This document shows positions 1-8,006 of a stretch of 64,000 nucleotides of DNA, piece by piece (the stretch's first letter is position 1; each line of letters starts with the position of its first letter). The notes under the pieces are model-generated. The model was not told the DNA's origin and searched no databases. It saw nothing but the letters and a program-made list of their open reading frames with translations. The stretch is from an uncultured Thalassotalea sp. Lineage in GTDB: Bacteria > Pseudomonadota > Gammaproteobacteria > Enterobacterales > Alteromonadaceae. The translations under genes and the position numbers were made by a program. The stretch spans positions 178,393-242,392 of the forward strand of contig CANLNK010000006.1 in assembly GCA_947492575.1 (NCBI GenBank), given 5' to 3'.

Positions 1-37
1 TAACGTCAATTGACCGTATTAACGATAAAAACCTAGA

Positions 38-484
38 ATGATTAAAGAATTAGCACACGCAAGCAAGACAGTTGCCGCACAAATCTACGTTGTTTTTCAG
101 CGCTCATATCAGATAGAAGCAGACCTAATTGGCACAAGTGAATTTCCTCCTCTACTGCGTTCCTCGGATGACATTGCAAATGCCGAATCAACTTTTTATG
201 GCTTTTTCGAGCAAGACAGTTTAGCTGCAGTTGTCGAGATTACTTGCGATGGCAAACAACTGTCGATAGAGAGCCTTACGGTTGACCCAGGCCATTTTCG
301 CAAAGGCATCGCTAGTAAGCTAATCGACTATGTGCTGCCTCACAGTGACTTTTCCCATGCAGTTGTTGAAACCGCTGCAGTAAACCAACCTGCTATCGCT
401 TTGTATGAAAAGCATGGCTTTGTCGTATTTAAAAAGTGGACACCTGATCACGGCATTGAGAAGGTCGCTTTGCAAAGAGAATAG
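38..484 (+). CDS. GNAT family N-acetyltransferase
   Basis: A 148-residue single-domain protein of the GCN5-related acetyltransferase fold. The acetyl-CoA loop is visible at about residues 87-97 (HFRKGIASKLI, the R-x-x-G-x-A/G pattern) after a strand ending in SLTVDP, and the C-terminal strand has the family's N-x-x-A-x-x-L-Y-x-x-x-G-F pattern (NQPAIALYEKHGF). The acceptor substrate cannot be read from the sequence. It lies about 120 bases upstream of a two-component pair on the same strand and may be cotranscribed, but nothing links the functions. No clear Shine-Dalgarno precedes the ATG, so the start is only moderately sure. The first 37 bases of the window are the intergenic end of whatever lies upstream. 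Confidence 0.85.
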   Translation: MIKELAHASKTVAAQIYVVFQRSYQIEADLIGTSEFPPLLRSSDDIANAESTFYGFFEQDSLAAVVEITCDGKQLSIESLTVDPGHFRKGIASKLIDYVLPHSDFSHAVVETAAVNQPAIALYEKHGFVVFKKWTPDHGIEKVALQRE

Positions 485-602
485 AGCGCCCTACTTTTTA
501 GATGTCTGGAAAACCAAGTTAGGTAGCATTGATTATTCATCACAAGCAACTAACCTTAGATTACAACTCTTGAACTCCTCAGAAAATGTAGGTTGCATAT
601 CT

Positions 603-1487
603 ATGGATTGGCTCGCAGAAGACTGTAAAGAGCAAAAATTATCAAGAAAACCTTGGTGTGTTCTCATTATCGATGATGACAAAGAAGTACATAAAGCAAC
701 TAAGCTAGCAATGAAGACCTTTGAATTTCAGGGGCGACCGATCGAATTTATCAGCGCGTATAGTGCCAATGAAGCAAAGCAAGTGCTCAGTCAACGTCAC
801 GATATTGCTGTCATCTTGCTTGACGTTGTAATGGAAACAGACGACGCAGGTTTGCAGCTGGTTAATTACATCCGCAACGAATTAAAAAACTCCATATCGC
901 GAATATGGCTACGAACGGGCCAAGCGGGGTTAGCCCCTAAAAACGAAGTCATTCGAAATTACGACATTGATGGCTACAAAGCCAAAACAGAAGTCACCCT
1001 CGATAGTTTGCACCACCTATTTTACGTCGCACTCCGTTCGTATAGAGATATCTGCCGCATAGTCAATTATAAAAATGGACTAGCTGCCTTAATTAATACG
1101 CTTATTAAGGTAGATAAGCTTCGCGATGTCCAAGACTACACCACGCACTTGCTTCAATATTTATGTGAAGTATTGGAAGCTTATGAAGCAGAGCTTATTG
1201 TTAATCACCAAGAAGCGGTGGCTATCAATATTAAAATCCGCAACTGCGAACTGGTAAACGAGCATATCAGCTCGCATCCCGAACAGACATTAACCGCGTT
1301 GATTAATCAAGCGCTTGAAACTAAGTGTGTTCAATACCAAGGAAATTTTGCGGCGATTTACCACAAAGCAGGCGAAGACATTGAATCTGTTGTTGTTTTA
1401 TGTGTTGATTCAGTGTTAGATGACGAGGCAATCGATTTAATACACGTTTTTATAGAGCATGTCAGTATTTTGATTAGTAAGTTTTAA
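603..1487 (+). CDS. Response regulator, REC-DUF3369, no output domain
   Basis: Receiver domain at the N-terminus (acidic pocket IIDDD at about residues 22-26, phospho-acceptor D74 in ILLDVVME) followed by a DUF3369 domain, recognised by the R-T-G-Q segment and the YDIDGYKAKTE motif directly after the receiver. Most DUF3369 regulators carry an HD-GYP, GGDEF or similar C-terminal output. This one stops after about 295 residues with only DUF3369. The frame is open further upstream into the preceding acetyltransferase gene, but the ATG at 603 with a TAGGT element nine bases before it and the start of the receiver fold right behind it is the best start. Its stop is 17 bases from the histidine kinase gene, so the two are surely an operon and cognate partners. 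Confidence 0.85.
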   Translation: MDWLAEDCKEQKLSRKPWCVLIIDDDKEVHKATKLAMKTFEFQGRPIEFISAYSANEAKQVLSQRHDIAVILLDVVMETDDAGLQLVNYIRNELKNSISRIWLRTGQAGLAPKNEVIRNYDIDGYKAKTEVTLDSLHHLFYVALRSYRDICRIVNYKNGLAALINTLIKVDKLRDVQDYTTHLLQYLCEVLEAYEAELIVNHQEAVAINIKIRNCELVNEHISSHPEQTLTALINQALETKCVQYQGNFAAIYHKAGEDIESVVVLCVDSVLDDEAIDLIHVFIEHVSILISKF

Positions 1488-1504
1488 ATACAAGAAGTAA
1501 CCCT

Positions 1505-3232
1505 ATGCAACAGTTTAACATCGGTAACATTATCACTTCGCTGAAGTCTTCTTATGGCAAAGATTTCCTCGATACGATAACCATGCAGCTTCACCAAGCT
1601 ATCAGCGCACAATATACGTTTATTGCTAAGCTCGACAAAGAGCGTTCTGTATCTCAAACGCTTTCCCTTGTAGCTGGCAACGACTTTGGTGAAAACTTTG
1701 AATATTCCCTAGAGTTTACTCCCTGTGCTGACGTTAGTGATGACTCTACCTGTATCTACCCTAACAAAATTTGTGATGTCTACCCCAAAGATCAGTTACT
1801 TATTGATATGGGGATTGAAGGCTACATTGGTTCTCCACTGCATCGAGCTAATGGCGAAGTATTTGGTATAGTCGTTGCGCTCTATGAAAACAATATTGAA
1901 AATGCCGATGATGTAGCGGCGCTATTTGAGCTTTTTGCTGGACGTATTTCTGCCGAATTGGAAAGATTAGAAAGCGAAAAAGCCCTCAAAGCATTAAATG
2001 AATCACTTGAACAGAATGTAGCCTTTCGAACAGCTGAATTAGAGGTTGCGATTAAATATCTAAAAGAATCACAAAATCAATTAATTGAGCAGGAAAAATT
2101 GGCTTCGCTAGGAAGGCTCGTAGCGGGTGTTGCACATGAAGTAAATACGCCATTAGGGGTGGCTGTACTGGGTAACTCGACTCTTGTCGCGGGTGTTCAA
2201 AAACTGGCATCAAAATTCGACGAAAAAACGCTGAGTAAAAACGATTTAGCGACATTTATCAGTGATGCCACAGAGGCCGCTAAAGGTGTTGAGTTTAATC
2301 TGAGCCGTGCAAGTGAGTTGGTAGGTAATTTCAAACAAATGGCAACAGAGTTTCATACTGATGAGAAAAATGATGTGAAACTTGTCGACTGGATTACCTC
2401 AATTTCAACCAGTCTTAACCCAATGCTTAAACGTGCAGATATCAGGCTTGACCTTAAACTGCCAGATAGCAACATTGTTGTCTCCACATATCCATCAAGA
2501 CTGGCACAAGTAATTACCAATGTAATATCGAATGCGGCAAGACACGCTTATCCTGATGATTTTGTTTGTGACGACAAGAAGATAACCATAGAGCTCAATG
2601 GTGACGCCTCCAAGTACTCAATTTGCATTACTGACAATGGCAAGGGCATGAGTGAAAGTATTAAAGCAAAGGTGTTAGAACCCTTCTTTACCACAAATAG
2701 GGAAAACGGTGGCATGGGGCTAGGTATGAGTATTGTCCATAACCTAGTGACCGATTCATTAAACGGCATATTAAACATTGAAAGTAATGAAGATCTTGGA
2801 ACAAAAATAAATCTCCATTTTGAGTGCGGTAAGCACTCACTGCTTAATAGTTTCCAAAGGGCTACTCACGACGGAAACGCCTTCTATACAAATTTTCACC
2901 AAAAACTTATCGATAGTGACGAAACCATAAAACAGCTATTTAAAAGTGTCGACGTTCACAAGCAACGAACCATGGTATTCCAGTCTGTAAATATGTTCAT
3001 TGTCGAGATGAATAACTTAGAAAGCTTATTTGAAGGAGACTCGTTTCACGCCGTTGTCAGTAAGCACAAAGGGATGGGTATAAGCCTCAGAGAGATAAGA
3101 ATTTGGCAACAGTGCTTTGTCGAGACTGTCGCCGAATTCGATGATAAATTCACGGCTAATTTGAGAAGCCTTTGGGAAGACTCACTCTCTGAGTTTAGTG
3201 AACACTTTGCCGATCAACTATTAAATAACTAA
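1505..3232 (+). CDS. Histidine kinase: GAF, HisKA, HATPase, C-terminal globin
   Basis: A cytoplasmic kinase of 575 residues with no membrane segment. Residues about 1-150 form a GAF-type sensor domain (the GYIGSPLHRANGEVFG strand pattern), 150-200 a coiled coil, then HisKA with phospho-acceptor H211 (AHEVNTP), N-box around N343, G1 box DNGKG at 377-381 and G2 box GMGLGMSI at 403-410. The catalytic domain ends near 440. The remaining ~125 residues match the globin fold: FYTNF near 460, L-F with a CD1-like F479, the helix containing QRTMVFQSVNMF, a candidate proximal H521 (SKHKGMGI) and a closing helix with W557. A heme-binding gas or redox input placed after the kinase core is inferred. It is coupled to the REC-DUF3369 regulator just upstream. 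Confidence 0.85.
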   Translation: MQQFNIGNIITSLKSSYGKDFLDTITMQLHQAISAQYTFIAKLDKERSVSQTLSLVAGNDFGENFEYSLEFTPCADVSDDSTCIYPNKICDVYPKDQLLIDMGIEGYIGSPLHRANGEVFGIVVALYENNIENADDVAALFELFAGRISAELERLESEKALKALNESLEQNVAFRTAELEVAIKYLKESQNQLIEQEKLASLGRLVAGVAHEVNTPLGVAVLGNSTLVAGVQKLASKFDEKTLSKNDLATFISDATEAAKGVEFNLSRASELVGNFKQMATEFHTDEKNDVKLVDWITSISTSLNPMLKRADIRLDLKLPDSNIVVSTYPSRLAQVITNVISNAARHAYPDDFVCDDKKITIELNGDASKYSICITDNGKGMSESIKAKVLEPFFTTNRENGGMGLGMSIVHNLVTDSLNGILNIESNEDLGTKINLHFECGKHSLLNSFQRATHDGNAFYTNFHQKLIDSDETIKQLFKSVDVHKQRTMVFQSVNMFIVEMNNLESLFEGDSFHAVVSKHKGMGISLREIRIWQQCFVETVAEFDDKFTANLRSLWEDSLSEFSEHFADQLLNN

Positions 3233-3275
3233 GGCATCAACGGCAACACCTTGGTCTTTTATTCTCATTTAGTTT

Positions 3276-4433
3276 TTAGTTTTGCGCTTGTTCAGCCAAG
3301 AGCTTTCGATATGCCGAAGGACTATGGCCGACAAACTTCTTAAAGGCCGTATTAAACGTCGATTTAGAATTAAAGCCAACGTCAAACGCAATTCCTGTTA
3401 TTTGCTTGTCACTATTCTCTAAAGCCTTTTTCGCCGCCTCGATACGATAGCCGTTAACGAATTGGAAAAAGTTAGTCTTCAAAAACTGCGAGAGCGTTTC
3501 CGATATATGATTTTCAGTTTCTCTAATCGATTCAGACAGTTTTTTCAGCGATAAATCATCCAACAAGAATAACTGTTCATCTTCCATTACCTGTTCAAGT
3601 TTAGTGCTAATACGCTGCATTCTTTCTTCACTAAGCAGTGCTTCGCGTGTTTGAACAGTTTTCGTATCAGACGATTTAGGTGCACTTTTCTCTGATGACG
3701 TCAGTACTTTTTGACCGAGCGCTTGTTGAGTAAATACAGCAAGTGCCGCAACCTCAACAATAGGTAAAACAATACCTGAACCGAACCATCTCCAGCCTAA
3801 GGCATTAAGCGAGAACTCTACAGCATACATTAACCAAACCGCGCCCCAAATCATCAAAATAATACGGAACCAATCAAGCGAACTTTTCTCGATGTCCGAA
3901 TAACGCTCCATTAACTGCTCTCGATGCACCCTATGTTGTCTAAAGGCCATAACGAGAAAATATAAGGTATAAACAATGAACGTAATCGTTGATAAAAGGC
4001 ATGTGAGTACAGCAATTCGCCAAAGTGCAGGGTCTCTTGTCTCAGGCGAAGCAAGCGCGAGTTTTTCTGCAGGCGTAATCATAAAGATGAATGGAAGCAT
4101 TATTGTAATGACAATCACCGGTCCCAATACGGTAATAACTTTTGCTCTATTATCAATCGCCTGCTCAGAAGACATCGCTGCGTGTGCGTAAAAGAAGAGC
4201 ATTGGACCAAGTAAAATTCTAAACGGCATTTGCAAACCAGCAATGCCTGGGGCATAAACATAGGCGCCAGAGTATATAAACAGCTCGCCTGATAAATGAA
4301 CTAACATTAAGCCGAACAAGGCTTTTAGAAAAAAGTACTGTCTTTCATTTGGCCGCTTGAATAGCTCAAGCAATGCCAACAGCGTCATGCCTATCATGCA
4401 GGAATATAAAATCGTGGGAAGCAGGTTTACCAT
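3276..4433 (-). CDS. Membrane-anchored AraC-family transcriptional regulator
   Basis: The 385-residue protein has an N-terminal region with about seven hydrophobic helices (residues 1-235) and a C-terminal AraC/XylS DNA-binding domain (about 285-380). The second helix-turn-helix is clear in ITGIAFDVGFNSKSTFNTAFKKFVGHSPSAYR. This architecture is frequent in Alteromonadales and Bacteroidetes; the membrane part probably senses a signal directly, but the ligand is unknown. It is transcribed convergently with the kinase operon to its left and divergently from the endonuclease gene to its right. The 225 bases to that gene would hold both promoters; no operator repeat stands out there. Confidence 0.9.
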   Translation of the reverse strand: MVNLLPTILYSCMIGMTLLALLELFKRPNERQYFFLKALFGLMLVHLSGELFIYSGAYVYAPGIAGLQMPFRILLGPMLFFYAHAAMSSEQAIDNRAKVITVLGPVIVITIMLPFIFMITPAEKLALASPETRDPALWRIAVLTCLLSTITFIVYTLYFLVMAFRQHRVHREQLMERYSDIEKSSLDWFRIILMIWGAVWLMYAVEFSLNALGWRWFGSGIVLPIVEVAALAVFTQQALGQKVLTSSEKSAPKSSDTKTVQTREALLSEERMQRISTKLEQVMEDEQLFLLDDLSLKKLSESIRETENHISETLSQFLKTNFFQFVNGYRIEAAKKALENSDKQITGIAFDVGFNSKSTFNTAFKKFVGHSPSAYRKLLAEQAQN

Positions 4434-4658
4434 CTAACTCACATTTCTCATTGAACACCTAATTACTATACACTAATGATACGGAGAGCACGTAGTCTAA
4501 AGCACCTAATTGAGCCCATTAAAATAAAACGGTCTCGCTGTTAGAAAAGAGCTAGCTGTATGATATACCTCACTAATTTTTAACAGGCTTTAACTCCGGC
4601 ATAGCCAGCGCCTTATGTCTGCAGTAAACTAATCGTTTGTTACATTCTCGGAAAGCTC

Positions 4659-5339
4659 ATGACGACTAGCATTACCAAACAAGAAAAAGTACAAGCCATT
4701 ATTAAGATCCTCGACGAGCTCTATCCGGAAGTACCAATTCCGCTTGATCACAAAGATCCTTATACCTTGCTTGTAGCGGTGCTACTATCTGCACAATGCA
4801 CTGATGAACGGGTTAACCAGATAACGCCATTGTTGTTTGCTCGCGCCGACAACCCTTATGACATGGTTAAAATGAGCATAGAAGAAATCAAAGCCATCAT
4901 TAAGCCTTGTGGCTTATCGCCAATGAAGTCAAAAGGCATTTGGCACTTGTCGGAAATGATCATCAACGAACATAACGGCGAGGTTCCGCAAGATCTCAAA
5001 GCACTTGAAGCCATGCCAGGCGTTGGTCACAAAACTGCATCTGTGGTGATGTCGCAGGCATTTAATGTACCTTCATTTCCTGTCGATACCCATATTCACC
5101 GATTAATGTATCGCTGGGGGCTATCGAATGGTAAAAGCGTTGAGCAAACAGAACGCGATGGACGTCGTTTGTTTCCAAAAGAGCGATGGAATGACCTGCA
5201 TTTACAAATTATCTATTACGGGCGCGAGTACTGCCCTGCCCGTGGCTTTGACTTAGACAAGTGCATCATCACTCAGAAATTTGGCCGTAAAAGCTTTATC
5301 AACGAAGTGCTAAAAGAAAAAGCTAAAAAGAAGAAATAA
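4659..5339 (+). CDS. Endonuclease III family DNA glycosylase lacking two Fe-S cysteines
   Basis: A helix-hairpin-helix glycosylase of 226 residues. The hairpin MPGVGHKT (119-126) contains the catalytic K125, and the catalytic D143 sits in FPVDTHIHR, so base-excision activity on oxidised pyrimidines with AP-lyase chemistry is expected. E. coli Nth ends in C-x6-C-x2-C-x5-C ligating a [4Fe-4S] cluster. Here only C192 and C202 remain at the first and third positions; the second and fourth are L199 and F208, so the cluster should be absent. Precedent for cluster-less relatives exists (yeast Ntg1). It is not in an rnf-nth operon, which suggests a paralogue rather than the housekeeping nth. GGAAAG precedes the ATG. 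A lysine-rich tail ends the protein, and a cyclophilin gene follows 16 bases later. Confidence 0.88.
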   Translation: MTTSITKQEKVQAIIKILDELYPEVPIPLDHKDPYTLLVAVLLSAQCTDERVNQITPLLFARADNPYDMVKMSIEEIKAIIKPCGLSPMKSKGIWHLSEMIINEHNGEVPQDLKALEAMPGVGHKTASVVMSQAFNVPSFPVDTHIHRLMYRWGLSNGKSVEQTERDGRRLFPKERWNDLHLQIIYYGREYCPARGFDLDKCIITQKFGRKSFINEVLKEKAKKKK

Positions 5340-5355
5340 ACGATTAGGTAGCGTC

Positions 5356-5979
5356 ATGTTAAATAAAATTATCGCCTTTACGACTATTTTACTGCTTTCC
5401 GCAGCATTACAAACAAAGTCACTAGCGGCAACGCCAAAAGGACAATACGTTCAACCAAATAACCTGTTTCCAAAGGTACGCGTCGAAACCTCAATGGGCA
5501 ACTTTGTGCTTGAGCTTGATAGAGTGAAAGCAAGGATCACTACGGATAACTTTTTAAGTTATGTTGTCGGCGGTGAATATAACAAAACGATTGTACATCG
5601 TGTTGAGGAAGATTATTTAATCCAAGCTGGTGGCTATAACGTCGATTACTCTGAAATCGTAGCGTATGAGCCAATCTTTAATGAATCTGGCAATGGTCTA
5701 AAAAACAGTTTTGGCACAATTGCAATGGCAAAAGCTTATTCAGACGCACATTCCGCTACCAGTCAGTTTTTTATCAACTTAAACAACAACACCAACTTGA
5801 ACCCCGGTAGCTCTTGGGGCTACGCGGTTTTTGGTCAGGTTGTTGAAGGCTATGACATAGTGGAAACCATCGGACAGGTTGAGGTGGGTCAAAGCCCTGA
5901 GCTGGGTTACCCCACGGTACCTAAACAAACTATTACCATTATTCGAATGGTGATTTTAGACGAAGCGCCAGCAAGCTAA
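5356..5979 (+). CDS. Periplasmic cyclophilin-type peptidyl-prolyl isomerase
   Basis: Signal peptide of about 25 residues (MLNKIIAFTTILLLSAALQ, cleavage near SLAA) followed by a cyclophilin domain. The family signatures are visible: VETSMGNFVLELD, TIVHRVEEDYLIQAGGY (the H-R pair of the active site, with V in place of the usual F before it), ATSQFFINL and GYAVFGQVVEGYD. It catalyses proline cis-trans isomerisation during folding of exported proteins, comparable to PpiA. It starts 16 bases after the endonuclease gene and may share its transcript. Length of 207 residues is typical for periplasmic members. Confidence 0.9.
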   Translation: MLNKIIAFTTILLLSAALQTKSLAATPKGQYVQPNNLFPKVRVETSMGNFVLELDRVKARITTDNFLSYVVGGEYNKTIVHRVEEDYLIQAGGYNVDYSEIVAYEPIFNESGNGLKNSFGTIAMAKAYSDAHSATSQFFINLNNNTNLNPGSSWGYAVFGQVVEGYDIVETIGQVEVGQSPELGYPTVPKQTITIIRMVILDEAPAS

Positions 5980-6031
5980 GCAAATCTAAGTAAGCCTAGG
6001 TACGAAGTGCAGGTTGAGCGAGCAGAGTAGA

Positions 6032-6427
6032 TTATTTGTAAAACTCTGAGCGCTCAATCACTTCAATATCGTATCCGTCTGGGTCTTTAATAAAGAAGAA
6101 TTTGGCAACGAGATCATCCCCGTTATAAAACGACTTTACGTCTTTTGGTGAGTAACCTGCAGCTTTGGCCTTAGCGTGAAGATCCTCAATATTTTCAGCG
6201 GCAAACGCTAAGTGTCCGTAACCATTACCGAGTTCGTATACTTCTTTTTGAGCATGATTTGCGGTTAACTCTAACTCAAAATCAGTTTCATCATTGCCCA
6301 AATAAATCAGGTCGAAATCGTCAAAATTTATCTGACGTTTGATTCGAAAATCAAACACGGTTTGATAGAATTCTATTGATTTCTTTGCATCGAAAACTCG
6401 AAGCATTGAGTGAATCATCTTTGCCAT
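6032..6427 (-). CDS. gloA: Glyoxalase I-like protein (lactoylglutathione lyase), VOC family
   Basis: A 131-residue vicinal-oxygen-chelate protein. The start MIHSMLRVFDAKKSIEFYQ, the ELELT strand, GYGHLAFA and the final DGYDIEVIE give the four metal ligands of bacterial GloA (H6, E in ELELT, H in GYGH, E in IEVIE). It should convert the methylglyoxal-glutathione hemithioacetal to S-lactoylglutathione. A second, more canonical GloA is encoded at 39066. The start codon lies only 15 bases from that of the divergent ribbon-helix-helix gene, so the two promoters must sit inside each other's coding region or share that gap. The middle (residues 60-90) departs from the usual TYNWG motif, so substrate could differ. 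Confidence 0.85.
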   Translation of the reverse strand: MAKMIHSMLRVFDAKKSIEFYQTVFDFRIKRQINFDDFDLIYLGNDETDFELELTANHAQKEVYELGNGYGHLAFAAENIEDLHAKAKAAGYSPKDVKSFYNGDDLVAKFFFIKDPDGYDIEVIERSEFYK

Positions 6428-6442
6428 TGTTTAGGAACCTTT

Positions 6443-6718
6443 ATGTGTGAACTCTATGCATCTCAACCACAGTCTTTATATGACATCACTAAACGCTCTG
6501 TTCGCATTCAAGGCGTTGTCACGAGCGTAGCGCTAGAAAATAAAATGTGGGAAATCCTCGACCAAATTGCAGCTAAAGAATCGTTGAGTGTTGCCGAATT
6601 TATTTCAACCTTGTATCAAGAAATCATCGAACAGCGCGGAGCCATTCGCAATTTAGCTTCGATGCTAAGAGTTACTTGTTTAACGTATGCGCTGAATACT
6701 AATACAACCGAACATTGA
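6443..6718 (+). CDS. Ribbon-helix-helix domain protein (RHH_4 type)
   Basis: A 91-residue protein whose core, KRSVRIQGVVTSVALENKMW followed by a helical region ending in RNLASMLRV, matches the RHH_4 family. The ATG at 6443 is chosen over an in-frame start 33 bases earlier because AGGA lies at 6433-6436 and the upstream start would overlap the divergent glyoxalase gene. RHH proteins usually bind DNA as dimers; the target here is unknown. With only 15 bases between its start and that of gloA it could regulate the shared promoter, which is inference. The last ten residues are unremarkable. Confidence 0.75.
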   Translation: MCELYASQPQSLYDITKRSVRIQGVVTSVALENKMWEILDQIAAKESLSVAEFISTLYQEIIEQRGAIRNLASMLRVTCLTYALNTNTTEH

Positions 6719-6872
6719 TTAGGTAGTATTCACATACTACAGCGCGAAATTTCAGGCAGTTACCAGTGCACTATCTAAATATCTGCTCTAAATAACTGTT
6801 CGGACAAACAGCTTGAAGTAGATACTCCAACAGCACACTGGTTAAGCTCAGGCGTCGAACTTCGGCCTATTT

Positions 6873-8006
6873 CTAAGGAAATGAATAACGAATAATGCGC
6901 TTTAGCACAGAGGCGTATTGTCGAAGAAAGCTACCCGTATTGTAATGAATGCCATGCTGAGCAAAAATTTCTTTAACTCTAGGTGCAACTTCACGATAAC
7001 GTCTTGCTGGCATGTCAGGAAACAAGTGATGCTCTATTTGAAAGCTTAAATGCCCGGTAGAAACATGGAACCAGTTACCACCCTTAATATTTGACGAGCC
7101 TAACGCTTGACGATAATACCATTGGCCCTTACTTTCGTTTTTACACTCTGCTTCTTGAAATACCTGAGCATGTTCAGTGAAGTGGCCACAGAAAATGATG
7201 GTTGATGTCCATAAATTTCTCAATAAGTTAGCCACTAAATTCCCTACTAGTACCCACAAAAAGAATGGGCCTGCAAGCAATGGGAAAATGACATAATCTG
7301 TGACGAGTTGTCGTGCACCTTTCGAGAAAAACCGCTGCTTTAATTCTGCATGCGAAATTTTATGTTGGCGATTATCCTTCTTTTTACCGAAAAATACGCG
7401 CTCGGCCGCCATCTCGTGATAAGCAATACCCCATTGAAAAAGAACGCTTAACAGAATATAGGTAACAAACTGCCATAGGTTTTTCACACGCCACGCAAAG
7501 TCATTTGATAGGCGTAAAAGACCATATCCATAGTCTCTATCTTTGCCGACGATATTAGTGTAAGTGTGATGCTCATAGTTATGCACCCTGTTCCAACTAG
7601 CACCATCACAAGCGATATCCCACTCATAAGCTTTGGAATTAATGTGCTTATCATTCATCCAGTCATACTGGCCATGCATCACATTATGACCAATTTCCAT
7701 ATTATCGAGAATTTTTCCCGCGGCGAGTAGCAGCACCCCGATAGCCCAAAGGATAGGTGAAACAAAACCCAGCACAATAAGAATTCTGCCACTCCACTGC
7801 ACTAATCGCTGCAAGCGAATAATTAGGCGAATATAGTTAGCGTCTTCTTGGCCCACTTTCGCCATCGTTTCCGCGCGAAGACCGTCTAATTGTTGGCCTA
7901 ATTGTTCGTAATTAGGCTCCGTTTTATGGCTTGGCTTTTGGTTCAGTTCTTGGCTAGCTAATTGACTAGGTTTTTGATTCGTTTTTTCACTGGTTAAGGA
8001 GATCAT
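6873..8006 (-). CDS. Membrane fatty-acid (acyl-CoA/lipid) desaturase
   Basis: Di-iron membrane desaturase of 377 residues. The three histidine boxes are HNVMHGQYDW, HNYEHHTYTN and QIEHHLFPDMP, and hydrophobic pairs lie between them. The Q-x-x-H-H third box and the ending ARRYREVAPRVKEI resemble DesA3-like acyl-CoA desaturases and linoleoyl-type enzymes. Residues 1-45 are a polar, repetitive leader with NQKPS twice. The ATG at 8006 overlaps the upstream reductase stop by ATGA and has GGAG before it; a longer reading to 8138 would lie wholly inside the reductase gene. The reductase should deliver the electrons. Two FabR/DesT-like operators precede the operon, so expression probably follows membrane unsaturation. 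Confidence 0.92.
   Translation of the reverse strand: MISLTSEKTNQKPSQLASQELNQKPSHKTEPNYEQLGQQLDGLRAETMAKVGQEDANYIRLIIRLQRLVQWSGRILIVLGFVSPILWAIGVLLLAAGKILDNMEIGHNVMHGQYDWMNDKHINSKAYEWDIACDGASWNRVHNYEHHTYTNIVGKDRDYGYGLLRLSNDFAWRVKNLWQFVTYILLSVLFQWGIAYHEMAAERVFFGKKKDNRQHKISHAELKQRFFSKGARQLVTDYVIFPLLAGPFFLWVLVGNLVANLLRNLWTSTIIFCGHFTEHAQVFQEAECKNESKGQWYYRQALGSSNIKGGNWFHVSTGHLSFQIEHHLFPDMPARRYREVAPRVKEIFAQHGIHYNTGSFLRQYASVLKRIIRYSFP

Noticed and set aside
405..602. Longer start for the DUF3369 regulator
   Set aside because: Overlaps the end of the GNAT gene in another frame and codes for no part of the receiver fold.
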